DNA of 64,000 bases from Paracoccaceae bacterium (GTDB lineage Bacteria > Pseudomonadota > Alphaproteobacteria > Rhodobacterales > Rhodobacteraceae). The stretch is taken from assembly GCA_014654775.1 (NCBI GenBank), contig JACVZW010000007.1:248001-312000 (forward strand). The letters are read 5' to 3'. Positions 7,173-15,917 of this stretch are shown piece after piece; within the stretch, counting starts at the first letter, position 1; each line of letters opens with the position of its first letter. The translations under genes and the position numbers were made by a program. A model generated the notes under the pieces. The model ran no database searches. It saw nothing but the letters and a program-made list of their open reading frames with translations, and was not told the DNA's origin.

Positions 7173-8207
7173 TTACTTGTTCGCTTCCAGCCAAGCGGCG
7201 GCCTCGGCCTCCACCTCGGCGCGGTCGAAGTCATTCGCCGCAGCGATATAGGCGTCGTTCAGGAAGGTGGCCACATCCACCTGCTCCGGGATCGCGCCCG
7301 AAGACAGCAGACGCGGCTGCAGCGCGGTCCAGACATCCGTCTGCAGATCGCCCAACCGCTCGGTGGTCGAGAGGTTCATCCCGATCGACATGTCAAGGAA
7401 CAGCTGACCCGCCGCCTCGTTCTCCCACTCAGCCGGAACGCCCAGACGCAGCGCCTGCGCCACCATCTCGGGGTTCACCTTGGCGACATACATGCCCTTG
7501 GACCATGCGCGCATGAAGCCTTCCATCGCCGGACGCTTCTCTTCCATCGTGTCCACCGCAGCGGCGAAGGTATTCGCCGGGCTCGCCAGCAGTTCCTCAG
7601 GCGTGATCAGCCGCACATTGATCCCGTTCGCGTTCAGCGCGATCCAATCCGGCGCAGCCCCCGAGATGGCAGACACCTGCCCGTCACGGATGGCGGCGGC
7701 CAGCGTCGGCCCGCTCTCGCCCAGAACCACGGTCTCCACATCGTCGATCGACTTGCCGACCACATCAAGCGCGGCCTGCAGGAAGGCGCGGTCGCGGTCC
7801 GACACCAGACCGACCGTCGTGCCGACCAGATCATCGACCGAGTCATAGGCGCTCGTGTCCAGCACGCCGATGGCTTCCGGCGCGTTCTGCATCACCTCAT
7901 AGACGGTGGCGATATTCGCTCCCGCCAGCCGCGCGTTGATGGTCTCGACCGGGTCCAGCATCGCCAGATCCGCCTGACCATTCTGCACGAAGGCCACATA
8001 GGGGATCGAGGTGTCGGAGGGCAGCAGGTTCACCTCCACCCCTTCCTCGGCGAAGTAGCCCAGCGCCTCGGCCACCACCAGCGGGAAGAAGTTGGTGGAC
8101 CGCGGCAGCGGGTTGATCATGTTGACTGTCGTCATCTCCTGCGCCGCCACCGGCAGGGCCGTGGCCGCCAGCAGCGCCGAAACGGTAAGCGCCTTGAACG
8201 TGTTCAT
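7173..8207 (-). CDS. ABC transporter substrate-binding protein (NMT1/THI5-like, SsuA type)
   Basis: A 344-residue periplasmic binding protein. It starts at the ATG at 8207 after GGAGAGACAAC and has a clear signal peptide (M-N-T-F-K-A-L-T-V-S-A-L-L-A-A-T-A-L-P-V-A-A-Q). The mature part shows the NMT1/THI5 pattern (P-L-V-V-A-E-A-L-G-Y-F-A-E-E-G-V-E-V, later A-A-I-R-D-G-Q-V-S-A). Relatives carry aliphatic sulfonates, thiamine precursors, nitrate or aromatic acids. It is the last gene of a four-gene importer operon (ATPase, two permeases, SBP); the start overlaps the permease stop as ATGA. The ligand is unknown. Confidence 0.9.
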   Translation of the reverse strand: MNTFKALTVSALLAATALPVAAQEMTTVNMINPLPRSTNFFPLVVAEALGYFAEEGVEVNLLPSDTSIPYVAFVQNGQADLAMLDPVETINARLAGANIATVYEVMQNAPEAIGVLDTSAYDSVDDLVGTTVGLVSDRDRAFLQAALDVVGKSIDDVETVVLGESGPTLAAAIRDGQVSAISGAAPDWIALNANGINVRLITPEELLASPANTFAAAVDTMEEKRPAMEGFMRAWSKGMYVAKVNPEMVAQALRLGVPAEWENEAAGQLFLDMSIGMNLSTTERLGDLQTDVWTALQPRLLSSGAIPEQVDVATFLNDAYIAAANDFDRAEVEAEAAAWLEANK

Positions 8208-9082
8208 GTTGTCTCTCCTCCCATGTTTTTCTTTTCGTCCCTCTGCCCGCGGCGTGCCATCCACGCCCGGGCCTTCGCGCGCGACACCGCAGACATGCGC
8301 GCTTCCCGCCGCCAGAAGACGACCCTGTCGTCGAGCAATTCCATTCCGTAAAACAGCAAGAGCCCCATCAGCGTCATGCTCAGCAGCGCCGCCAGCGACC
8401 CCGCCATGTCCAGCGCGAAAGACGCCCGCGCCATCAGCACGCCCACCCCAGCCGTGGCCTGCGCGAATTCCGCCACCACCGCCCCGATCAGCGCCGTGGT
8501 CAGCCCGATCTTCATCCCCGCAAACATCAGCGGCAGCGCCGCAGGCACCCGCGCCTTGAAGAAGACCTGCCGCTCCGTCGCGCCCAGCGACCGGAACAAT
8601 TCTTCCCGATCCGGGTCCATCTGGCGCAGCCCGGTCAGCGTGTTCACAAAGATCGGGAAGAAGCAGATCACCGCCGCCAAGGCGATCTTCGACCCCATTC
8701 CATAGCCGAACCACGCGATGATCAGTGGCGTCAGCGCGATCCCCGGCGTCACGTTCAACACCACCGCATAGGGCGACACATAACGTTCAAACCGCTCGGA
8801 CAGCGACGAGAACAGCGCCAACAGGATCGCCACCGCCGCCCCGATCAGGAAACCGAACACCGCTTCGCCCAGCGTGATGAAGAAATGCTCCCAGATCGTG
8901 CCCTTGATCACGTAGAGATTTGCGATGGCCACGCCGATCTTGCTCGGGCGCGGGATCATGATCGACGTGATCCAGCCCTGCGCGACCGCCACCTCCCAAA
9001 GCGTGATCAGCGCGGCGAAGATCACCAGATGCGGCGCGATCCGCCCGGCCCAGTAGGCCGCTCCGAAACTCGCATCACGCAT
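8204..9082 (-). CDS. ABC transporter permease (SsuC type)
   Basis: A 292-residue inner-membrane protein with about six hydrophobic helices and the permease EAA loop (E-L-F-R-S-L-G-A-T-E-R-Q-V-F-F-K-A-R-V-P-A-A-L-P). The overall pattern matches BPD_transp_1 permeases of nitrate/sulfonate/bicarbonate importers. It overlaps the preceding permease gene by eight bases and the SBP gene by four. The C-terminal tail after the last helix is long and basic. It probably forms a heterodimer with the permease at 9075-9941. Confidence 0.9.
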   Translation of the reverse strand: MRDASFGAAYWAGRIAPHLVIFAALITLWEVAVAQGWITSIMIPRPSKIGVAIANLYVIKGTIWEHFFITLGEAVFGFLIGAAVAILLALFSSLSERFERYVSPYAVVLNVTPGIALTPLIIAWFGYGMGSKIALAAVICFFPIFVNTLTGLRQMDPDREELFRSLGATERQVFFKARVPAALPLMFAGMKIGLTTALIGAVVAEFAQATAGVGVLMARASFALDMAGSLAALLSMTLMGLLLFYGMELLDDRVVFWRREARMSAVSRAKARAWMARRGQRDEKKNMGGETT

Positions 9083-9941
9083 GGGCCACCCCCCCGCGAC
9101 GCCCAGCCCAGACCCGCGCCCGCTTCTCCGTCATCCGCTTCATCCCGGTCTCGTTCTTCCAATAGGCGACATGGTGATCGACCATCTCCATCCCCTTGAA
9201 GATCAGAAAGCCGATCGCCGTCAGCGTCAGGATGCAGGCAAAGGCCGAAGCCATGTTCAGGTTGCGCGTATAGGTCAGGATCAGCGCCCCGATCCCCTGA
9301 TCGCGCTGGATGAACTCCGCCACCAGCACACCTGACAGGGCCGAGGTCATCGCCAGCCGCTCGCCCGCCATGATCACCGGAATGGCATCGGGCAGCACCA
9401 ACTTGCGCAGCATCTGCATCTTTGACGCCCCCAACGACCGCATCAATTCCATCCGGTCGCGGTTGACGTTGATGACCCCCGACAGCGTGTTGATGAAGGG
9501 CGCGAAAAAGCAGACCAGCATGATGATGGCGATCTTCGACTGCGGGCCAAAGCCCAGCGCCGCGATCAACAGCGGCGCCACCGCGATGCGCGGCGTGGCC
9601 TCCAACACGATCACATAGGGCTGCAGGAACCGCCGCACCGTGGCGTTCATCCCCACCACCGCCCCGAGGCCCACGCCAAGGATCGACCCAGCTGTAAACC
9701 CCGCCAGCACAAGGCTCAGCGACACATAGAGGTGATACCAGACATTCCCCTGCGACACGTAGATCCGCCAGAAGGACGCCAGAATGTCCAAGGGCGCCGG
9801 AAAGAACAACGGGTCCAAAAGCCCCGCCGAAGACCCGCCCTGCCATAGCGCCAGCAGGCCAAGGAAGATCGCCGCATGATTGCCCCTGCGCCGCCATTTC
9901 AGGCGGGCGGCATCGGGTGCCATATCCGCTGCCAGCGCCAT
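9075..9941 (-). CDS. ABC transporter permease (SsuC type)
   Basis: A 288-residue membrane protein homologous to its neighbour, with the EAA-loop sequence E-L-M-R-S-L-G-A-S-K-M-Q-M-L-R-K-L-V-L-P-D-A-I-P. The ATG at 9941 overlaps the ATPase stop codon by one base (TGATG), pointing to translational coupling. Two different permease subunits in one NMT1-type system indicate a heterodimeric channel rather than the usual homodimer. Confidence 0.9.
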   Translation of the reverse strand: MALAADMAPDAARLKWRRRGNHAAIFLGLLALWQGGSSAGLLDPLFFPAPLDILASFWRIYVSQGNVWYHLYVSLSLVLAGFTAGSILGVGLGAVVGMNATVRRFLQPYVIVLEATPRIAVAPLLIAALGFGPQSKIAIIMLVCFFAPFINTLSGVINVNRDRMELMRSLGASKMQMLRKLVLPDAIPVIMAGERLAMTSALSGVLVAEFIQRDQGIGALILTYTRNLNMASAFACILTLTAIGFLIFKGMEMVDHHVAYWKNETGMKRMTEKRARVWAGRRGGVAHA

Positions 9942-10747
9942 CAATGCGTCCCCAGAATGTCGCGCACTTCCGCCACCAGCGCATTGAACTCCGGCGTCAG
10001 TTGCAATTCCGCCGGGCGGGGCCTTGCAAAAGGCACCTCCACCATCCGCGCCAGACGGCCCGGACGCGGGGTCATCACCATCACCTTGTCGGCCAGAAAG
10101 ATCGCCTCGCCGATATTGTGGGTCACGAACAGCGTGGTGGCCTTCACCTCCGCCACGATCCGCATCAGCTCAAGGTTCAGCCGCTCGCGCGTGAATTCGT
10201 CCAGCGCGCCAAACGGTTCGTCCAGCAGCAGGATATCCGCCCCGGTCTTCAACAGCCGCGCCAGCGCCACGCGCTGCTGCATCCCGCCCGAAAGCTGGCT
10301 GGGGAAGGAAAAGACGAAATCCTTCAGCCCCACCATGTTCAACAGTGCGATCGCCTCATCTTCGTCGGCCTGCGTGGGCTTACGCACCATCTCGGTCGGC
10401 AGCAGCACATTCTCCAGCGAGGTGCGCCAATCCAGCAGCGTCGCCTTCTGGAACATCAGCCCCACGTCCCGGCGCGGCCCCTTCACCGGCTCGCCATGCA
10501 CCGTCAGCGTGCCAGAGGTCCGCTCGATCAGCCCCGCCACCATCCGCAGCAGCGTGGACTTGCCACAGCCCGACGGACCGACCAGCGACACGAAATCCCC
10601 CTGCGCGATATCGAAACTCGCCCCTTCCAGCGCCACGACCGCGCCATTGGCGAAGGTCTTCCCGACCAGTCGCCCCGAGATCACCGTCCCGGCCCCCTCG
10701 CCCGCCTTGGACATCTGGGTTTCAACCTCCCTCGCGATCTTGTTCAT
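9941..10747 (-). CDS. ABC transporter ATP-binding protein (SsuB type)
   Basis: A 268-residue cytoplasmic ATPase. It shows Walker A (G-P-S-G-C-G-K-S-T), the Q-loop, signature L-S-G-G-M-Q-Q-R, Walker B (I-L-L-L-D-E-P-F-G-A-L-D) and the switch His (F-V-T-H-N). The chosen ATG at 10747 has GGAGG five bases upstream; the frame extends 18 codons further to a TTG without a good site. It heads the importer operon. A TGANATATCA-type palindrome lies 41 bases upstream, so the adjacent GntR regulator probably controls this operon. Confidence 0.92.
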   Translation of the reverse strand: MNKIAREVETQMSKAGEGAGTVISGRLVGKTFANGAVVALEGASFDIAQGDFVSLVGPSGCGKSTLLRMVAGLIERTSGTLTVHGEPVKGPRRDVGLMFQKATLLDWRTSLENVLLPTEMVRKPTQADEDEAIALLNMVGLKDFVFSFPSQLSGGMQQRVALARLLKTGADILLLDEPFGALDEFTRERLNLELMRIVAEVKATTLFVTHNIGEAIFLADKVMVMTPRPGRLARMVEVPFARPRPAELQLTPEFNALVAEVRDILGTH

Positions 10748-10787
10748 TGTCGCCTCCGATCTCAGTCGGTCTTGTCGTTTGCAGTCC

Positions 10788-10797
10788 TGATATCTCA
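10788..10797. promoter_or_regulatory. Putative GntR operator before the ABC importer operon
   Basis: On the reverse strand the sequence is GGTGAGATATCAGG; its core TGAGATATCA matches the motif before both GntR paralogues except for the fourth base. It lies in the 96-base gap between the GntR stop (10844) and the ATPase start (10747), where the operon promoter must be. Confidence 0.6.
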
Positions 10798-10843
10798 CCA
10801 ACTCAAACAGGCCTTGGCCCCGGATCGGGCCGCAGCGGCAGTG

Positions 10844-11488
10844 TCACTCGGTTACGGCGCGGCTCCGCAATCCCCGCAGGATCGCCGCTTCAGAGCGCGC
10901 CGTATGACGGCGCGACCACAGTTGTGCCCGCCCGGCGTCGCGCGCCTGCAGGGCATCGATGATCTCGTTATGGTCGGCCAAAGGCCGTGCCCACCAGTCC
11001 GGTCCGGTCGGATTGGACAGAGACAGGACACACATCCGCTCATACCCTTCCATCAACCGCGCCAGTTCCGACGCGATCCGCCCGTTGCCCGACAGCCGCG
11101 CCAGTTCCGAATGAAAGGCCCGGTTATACTCCGCATAGGCCCGGAGACTTGAGGTATCGCCCGAACGGAACCGGTCAAGCGCGCGCAGATCCGCTTCTTC
11201 CGCCCGCTCTGCCGCAAGGCGGATCGCCGCCGATTCCAGCACCTGCCGCAGATCGATCAGATCCCCCGCATCGGCCATGGACACGGGCGCCACCCGATGC
11301 CCTTGCCGCGGCGCGATCTCCACCAGCCCCTCACGCTCCAGCTTCTGCATCGCGTCGCGCACAGGTGACTTCGACGTGCCGAAGCGCTGCGCCAGATCCT
11401 GCTCGCGCAATTCCATGCCCGGGGCAAGGCGGCAAGACAGGATGTCTTGCCGCATCTCCTGAAACACCCGATTGCGCGCCAGATTCAC
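10844..11488 (-). CDS. GntR-family regulator (FCD subfamily), second of two paralogues
   Basis: A 214-residue regulator when begun at GTG 11488, which has GAGGGG nine bases upstream and aligns with the N-terminus of the paralogue at 3281 (N-R-V-F-Q-E-M-R-Q-D-I-L). An upstream ATG frame to 11539 exists, but it would read through the operator palindrome. It has a winged helix (L-A-Q-R-F-G-T-S-K-S-P-V-R-D-A-M-Q-K-L) and an FCD domain (Y-N-R-A-F-H-S-E-L, D-H-N-E-I-I-D-A-L). It probably controls the ABC operon downstream and itself through TGANATATCA sites, and possibly the operon at 3281. Confidence 0.88.
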   Translation of the reverse strand: MNLARNRVFQEMRQDILSCRLAPGMELREQDLAQRFGTSKSPVRDAMQKLEREGLVEIAPRQGHRVAPVSMADAGDLIDLRQVLESAAIRLAAERAEEADLRALDRFRSGDTSSLRAYAEYNRAFHSELARLSGNGRIASELARLMEGYERMCVLSLSNPTGPDWWARPLADHNEIIDALQARDAGRAQLWSRRHTARSEAAILRGLRSRAVTE

Positions 11489-11504
11489 GGAATTCAGCCC
11501 CTCG

Positions 11505-11514
11505 TGATATATCA
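11505..11514. promoter_or_regulatory. Putative GntR operator (perfect palindrome)
   Basis: TGATATATCA is a perfect ten-base palindrome 17 bases upstream of the chosen GTG start of the GntR gene. It shares TGA-N-ATATCA with the sites at 3260-3269 and 10788-10797. Such spacing fits autorepression. Confidence 0.6.
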
Positions 11515-11553
11515 GTAACTCTTGCGACCCATCCATCACCCGTCAAGCCCCAA

Positions 11554-12561
11554 TCACGCCCCCGCTGCGCCAAGGCGCACGGTTTCACCAGTGGCGGCGG
11601 ACTTCACCACCGCCTCCACCACCGCGATATTCCCGATCTTCTGCGCATCGGTGAAGGCATAGGCCTCCACCCCTCGGATAGCGCGGGCGAACTGGTCCAG
11701 ATTGGCCCGCACCGAATCGGTCCAGTCATAGGTCGTCACCTGCGCGGGCTCTCCCGTCACCTGCATCACAAGGGTCGAAGGCCCCGGCGTGTCGGGATGC
11801 GTCTCGTTGCGATACTCCACCCAAGCCTTCGTGCCAAAGACGGCAAAGCGCAGATACAGCGGCGTGTAGAGGATCGCGTTCAAATAGGTCGTGACCCCGC
11901 TCTCATGCCGCAGCAGGGCGCTCACCACATCGCCATTCTCGCCCTCCAACACCCGACGTGCGGTCATCGCCTGCACCTCGGCCACGGGGCCGAACAGGTT
12001 CACATAGGCGTCCGACAGATGGATCCCCATCGCCGTCATCCCCGCCGCCGGGCTTTCCTTGGCGCTTCGCCGCCAATCACTCGGCGGCACGTTGATCAGC
12101 TTGTCATGGGAAAAGCTCGACTCCGCATGCATGATCGTGCCCAAGGCACCCGACCGCACCAGCCGCTCGATCTCCTGCATGGCCAGTTCGAACCGCCGCT
12201 CATGCCCGATGCCCAGCTGCACCCCATGCGCAGCACAGATCGCCACGCTCGCCTCCGCCTCGGCCCGGGTCAGCGCCAGCGGCTTTTCGCAGAACACATG
12301 CTTGCCCGCCCGCGCCGCCGCCGCCACTTGCCCCGTGTGCAGGCTGTTGGGCGTGCACAGAACGACCACATCCACCCCCGGATCGGCCAGCACCTCGTCA
12401 TAGCTGGCCCCCACCGGGATGCTATGCTCGGCCGCATAGTCGCCATGCCGCTCGGGGAACAGGTCCACCGCCCGCACGACGCGCAACTCCTCGGATCCGG
12501 CCAGACGGCGGGTGATCGTCTTCCCCCACCAGCCAAGGCCGATCACGGCCACATTCAACAT
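11554..12561 (-). CDS. Gfo/Idh/MocA family NAD(P)-dependent oxidoreductase
   Basis: A 335-residue enzyme starting M-L-N-V-A-V-I-G-L-G-W-W-G-K, a Rossmann motif at the very N-terminus. The family motif E-K-P-L-A-L-T, with the catalytic lysine, follows at about residue 95, and the C-terminal half is the alpha/beta Gfo/Idh/MocA substrate domain. Members oxidise sugars, inositols and various hydroxy compounds; the substrate here is unknown. It lies in the reverse block, 57 bases after the GlcG-like gene and 65 bases before the GntR start. Confidence 0.9.
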   Translation of the reverse strand: MLNVAVIGLGWWGKTITRRLAGSEELRVVRAVDLFPERHGDYAAEHSIPVGASYDEVLADPGVDVVVLCTPNSLHTGQVAAAARAGKHVFCEKPLALTRAEAEASVAICAAHGVQLGIGHERRFELAMQEIERLVRSGALGTIMHAESSFSHDKLINVPPSDWRRSAKESPAAGMTAMGIHLSDAYVNLFGPVAEVQAMTARRVLEGENGDVVSALLRHESGVTTYLNAILYTPLYLRFAVFGTKAWVEYRNETHPDTPGPSTLVMQVTGEPAQVTTYDWTDSVRANLDQFARAIRGVEAYAFTDAQKIGNIAVVEAVVKSAATGETVRLGAAGA

Positions 12562-12618
12562 CTTCCGTCCCCTTCGCATCCCCAACTGCCACCCCCGCAA
12601 GGGCGGCAGCCCTCCCCG

Positions 12619-13050
12619 TCAGCCGCGCCCGACATCCCCCGTCAGGCCACAGCCCTCGATCCCCGCCAAAGCGCAGACCTCGTCCATATCCGCGGTATCC
12701 CCGCTCACCCCCACGGCCCCCACGATCCGGCCCGCCGTGTCCCGCAACAGCACGCCGCCTGGGTTCGGCACCAGCCGCCCGCCTGAAGCCATCGCCACCG
12801 CGTTGAAGAAATTCGCGTTTTCCTGCGCCCGCGCATACAGAACCCGGCTCGGCAGGCCAAAGCCCAGCGCGCCATAGGCCTTGCCCGTGGCAATCTCGAT
12901 CCGCAGGATGCCGGAATTGTCGGCCCGCTTGGCCACCACCACATGCCCGCCCGCATCCAGCACCACCACGGTCAAAGGCTGCGCCCCCTTCTCCCGCCCC
13001 GCCGCCAGCGTGCCATCCGCGATCAGATCCGCGATCTCCAGAGTCAGCAT
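12619..13050 (-). CDS. GlcG/HbpS-like heme-binding-family protein (DUF336)
   Basis: A 143-residue protein with the GlcG/HbpS pattern: A-x-x-x-G-A-Q-P-L-T-V-V-V-L-D-A-G-G-H-V-V-V-A-K-R near the N-terminus and P-N-P-G-G-V-L-L-R-D-T-A-G-R-I-V-G-A-V-G-V-S-G-D-T-A-D-M-D-E towards the C-terminus. The family occurs in glycolate and aromatic catabolic operons, often with unknown function; some members bind heme. The ATG at 13050 overlaps the stop of the preceding dehydrogenase gene by one base (TGATG), so translation is coupled. Confidence 0.85.
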   Translation of the reverse strand: MLTLEIADLIADGTLAAGREKGAQPLTVVVLDAGGHVVVAKRADNSGILRIEIATGKAYGALGFGLPSRVLYARAQENANFFNAVAMASGGRLVPNPGGVLLRDTAGRIVGAVGVSGDTADMDEVCALAGIEGCGLTGDVGRG

Positions 13051-13931
13051 CACGCGCCCTCTCCCGCCAATTGCGTCAGCACGGCGAACAGCGCCGCCGT
13101 GTCCTGCTTGGCCCGCCCCTGTGCCAGCCCCGCCTCGTAATAGGGCACCGTCGCCGCCATCAGGGGGATGGGCGCATCCACCGCCCGCGCCTGTTCAAGG
13201 ATCAGCGCCACATCCTTCATATAGACATCCATCTTCATCGTGGCCGGCTCATACCGCCCCTCGATCATCAGCGGACCCCGCACCTCGAACATCCGCGACG
13301 TCGCCGCGCCCCCGCCTGCCAGCGCGTCATAGACCATCCGCAAGTCCAACCCCTGCCGCTCTGCAAACAGCAGCGCCTCTGCCGTGGCCAGGTTGTGGAT
13401 CGACACCAGCAGGTTCGCCACCAGCTTCAACTTCATCCCGTTGCCAAAGGGGCCGACCGCCCGCACATCCTTGGCAATCGCCTCCAGCACCGGGCGAAGC
13501 CGCGCCCCCGCCGCCTCCGGCCCCGAAAGGTAGACGACCAGATCGCCCTTCTCTGCCTGCGCCCCAGTGCCAGACACGGGACAATCCAGCAGCACAGCCC
13601 CGCGTTCCGCCATCTGGTCGCGCGCGACCTCCTTCGCGGGGATGGGAAGCGTGCCCATCTCCGCCACCACCTGACCGGGGCGCAGGGCCGGGGCCATCTC
13701 GGCCACCACCGCCTCCAGCGCCGCCACGCTGGGCAGCGCCATCAGGATCACATCCGCCCGCGCCGCGACCTCCGCCGCGCTGTCCACCGCCACCGCGTCG
13801 GGAAATGCAGCCAACCGCGCCCGCGCCTCGGGCACCGGGTCGAACCCCACAAGGCCAAACCCCTTGCGGGACAGATTGCCCGCATAGGCCATCCCCATGA
13901 TCCCCAGCCCGATCAGCCCGACGGTGATCAT
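13050..13931 (-). CDS. NAD(P)-dependent beta-hydroxyacid dehydrogenase (3-hydroxyisobutyrate dehydrogenase-like)
   Basis: A 293-residue enzyme beginning M-I-T-V-G-L-I-G-L-G-I-M-G, the NAD(P) Rossmann motif. It continues with D-C-P-V-S-G-T-G (substrate loop) and a G-N-G-M-K-L-K-L-V-A-N-L segment carrying the catalytic lysine. It is related to, but clearly diverged from, the enzyme at 3961-4857. It is encoded between the alpha/beta hydrolase (ATGA overlap) and the GlcG-like gene (TGATG overlap), so it belongs to a tightly coupled operon led by the LLM monooxygenase. Confidence 0.9.
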   Translation of the reverse strand: MITVGLIGLGIMGMAYAGNLSRKGFGLVGFDPVPEARARLAAFPDAVAVDSAAEVAARADVILMALPSVAALEAVVAEMAPALRPGQVVAEMGTLPIPAKEVARDQMAERGAVLLDCPVSGTGAQAEKGDLVVYLSGPEAAGARLRPVLEAIAKDVRAVGPFGNGMKLKLVANLLVSIHNLATAEALLFAERQGLDLRMVYDALAGGGAATSRMFEVRGPLMIEGRYEPATMKMDVYMKDVALILEQARAVDAPIPLMAATVPYYEAGLAQGRAKQDTAALFAVLTQLAGEGA

Positions 13932-14716
13932 GCCGCCTCCAGATAATCCCCCAGCGCCGCCGCAAAGGCCGCCGGGTTCTCCATATTGGGCACATGCGCC
14001 GTGCCCGCGATCTCGGCAAAGGATGCCCCCGGGGTCGCTTCGGCCATCGCCCGCATCACCGCTGGCGGCGCGCCCATATCCTCGGCCCCCACGATGTACC
14101 GCACGGGCACCGTCATCCCGCCCAGATGCCGCAGGTAATCCAGCCGCTTCAACGCACCCGCGCAACCCTCATATCCGATGGGCGAGGTGGCAAGGATCAT
14201 CGCCTTCGCCCGCGCGGGAACCGCCGGGTCCGCCGCAGGCGTGAACCACCGCGCCAGCGTCCCCTCCACGATCGATGCCATACCGCCCGCCCGGATCGCG
14301 GCGATCCGATCATCCCAGCTTTGGACAAAGGGCGGCGGCGCATCGGCCCGCGCGTCGCAGACCACCATCCGCCGCACCCGCGCCGGATGGGCAAGACCCA
14401 GCCCCAGCGCCGTCATGCCGCCCAGCGACAGGCCCATCACATCGGCCCGCTCTGCCCCCACATGATCCAGAAGGGCGGCCATATCCGCCACCAGATCGTC
14501 AAAAGAGTACGGCCCCGAAGGCGCACCGCTCTCGCCATGCCCCCGCGTGTCATAGCGCAGTACACGATGCGTGCGGGTCAGATGGGCGATCTGGTCATCC
14601 CACATCGTCAGGTCGGCAGCCAAAGAGTTCGACAGCAAAAGCCACGGCTTTCCCGCCGCCCCGTCCACCTGCGCCGAAAGAGCCACCCCGCCCGCATCGA
14701 CGGTGATCCGGCTCAT
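13928..14716 (-). CDS. Alpha/beta-fold hydrolase (3-oxoadipate enol-lactonase-like)
   Basis: A 262-residue hydrolase. It has the oxyanion region L-L-L-S-N-S-L-A-A-D-L-T-M-W, the R-Y-D-T-R-G-H-G-E-S strand, the nucleophile elbow G-L-S-L-G-G (Ser97) and a late G-T-A-H-V-P-N-M-E-N-P segment with the catalytic His. This pattern is close to PcaD-type enol-lactonases and RutD-like hydrolases. Together with the flavin monooxygenase that precedes it by a four-base overlap, it may hydrolyse a lactone or ester formed by oxygen insertion; that link is inferred from context. Confidence 0.88.
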   Translation of the reverse strand: MSRITVDAGGVALSAQVDGAAGKPWLLLSNSLAADLTMWDDQIAHLTRTHRVLRYDTRGHGESGAPSGPYSFDDLVADMAALLDHVGAERADVMGLSLGGMTALGLGLAHPARVRRMVVCDARADAPPPFVQSWDDRIAAIRAGGMASIVEGTLARWFTPAADPAVPARAKAMILATSPIGYEGCAGALKRLDYLRHLGGMTVPVRYIVGAEDMGAPPAVMRAMAEATPGASFAEIAGTAHVPNMENPAAFAAALGDYLEAA

Positions 14717-15816
14717 TCCGCGGCCTCCGCCACCTTCTCGGCGTCGTTGACGCGCGGCAGCACCTCTTCGGCCATCAGGCGCATCGATGTCCGCGCCAGC
14801 CCCACATCGGCCCAGTCATGCCCCGCATAAAGCAGCGTGCCAAAGCGCCCCACCTCCTCGCGGAAGGACAAAAGCTCATCCGCCACCTTGTCCGGCGTGC
14901 CATAGCAGACCAGCCGATCCAGAACGTAATCCAGCGTCACCGCCTCATCCGGCATGGATGGGTCATCCTTGAACAGGTTCGCCCGTCCGTTCTTTTTCAG
15001 CTTGGTCAGAAGTTGGCGGTAATAGAACACATAGGGGCTGTTCGGGCTCAGCGCATAGTCGCGCGCCGTCGCCATGTCCTTGGCCACAAAAACCGACTTC
15101 GCCACCCGCCAATTCGCCAGATCCGCCGTCCGCCCGCCCTGTGCGCAGCCCTCGATATAGCTGTCCTTATGCGTCGCCACCCATCGCGGCATCAGGAAAT
15201 TGGCCGAGATCGGATCCCACCCCCGCGCCGCCGCCGCCGTCACGCCCTTGGAAAAGGGCGCGACCGCCGTCACCACGATGGGCGGATGCGGCCGCTGCAA
15301 GGGCTGGCCCACGATGCCCTGCCCGATCTCTTCCATGATCGTGCGTTCCGTCGTGATGTTCCAGAACCGCCCCTTCAGCGCATAGGGCGGCTTCTCCCGC
15401 CACAGCGCCAGCACCATGTCGATCGCCTCAAGGAACATCGCGTTCCGGTCATTGTCGAGATTCCCGAAAATCTCCGCATCCGACAGCAGCCCACCGGGGC
15501 TGATCCCGAAATTGAACCGCCCGTCCAGCAGGTGATCCAGCATCGCGATCTGCGACGCGACATGCGCGGGGTGGGTGTTGGGCAGGTTCACCGTCCCCGT
15601 GCCCAGCCGCATCTTCTTCACCCGGTCCACCAGAGCCGCGATGAAGACAACCGACGAAGTGATGTTCTCCGCCTTGTCCGTCACATGCTCGCCGACATAG
15701 GCCTCCGCGAAATCCAACTCGTCGGCCAGCACGAAGGCATCCCGATCCTCGTGCAGGCATTGCCGCCAGTCCTTGTCCAGCGGGTGGATGGGCATGGTGA
15801 AAAAGCCAAGTTGCAT
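14713..15816 (-). CDS. LLM-class flavin-dependent monooxygenase
   Basis: A 367-residue bacterial luciferase-like TIM-barrel protein: Q-L-G-F-F-T-M-P at strand 1, A-Y-V-G-E-H at strand 2, L-G-T-G-T-V-N-L-P-x-x-H-P at strand 3 and G-R-F-N-F-G-I-S-P-G-G near the flavin site. Such enzymes use FMNH2 supplied by a separate reductase, or F420. A flavin reductase gene sits 1.1 kb away across a LysR gene. It is the first gene of a four-gene coupled operon (LLM, hydrolase, dehydrogenase, GlcG-like). The substrate is unknown. Confidence 0.9.
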   Translation of the reverse strand: MQLGFFTMPIHPLDKDWRQCLHEDRDAFVLADELDFAEAYVGEHVTDKAENITSSVVFIAALVDRVKKMRLGTGTVNLPNTHPAHVASQIAMLDHLLDGRFNFGISPGGLLSDAEIFGNLDNDRNAMFLEAIDMVLALWREKPPYALKGRFWNITTERTIMEEIGQGIVGQPLQRPHPPIVVTAVAPFSKGVTAAAARGWDPISANFLMPRWVATHKDSYIEGCAQGGRTADLANWRVAKSVFVAKDMATARDYALSPNSPYVFYYRQLLTKLKKNGRANLFKDDPSMPDEAVTLDYVLDRLVCYGTPDKVADELLSFREEVGRFGTLLYAGHDWADVGLARTSMRLMAEEVLPRVNDAEKVAEAAE

Positions 15817-15917
15817 CGGGTCCTCTCCGCGTTGCGCCGAACCCTCACGCTAGCGGGAAAGGGATATTCAGAAGAAACGATAAATTTCTATAGGCCCCAT
15901 CGTATCCTGTGATACCC

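Noticed and set aside
7173-8714. Extended 513-codon reading of the importer binding protein
   Set aside because: The extension overlaps the permease gene in another frame; the signal peptide and ribosome-binding site place the start at 8207.
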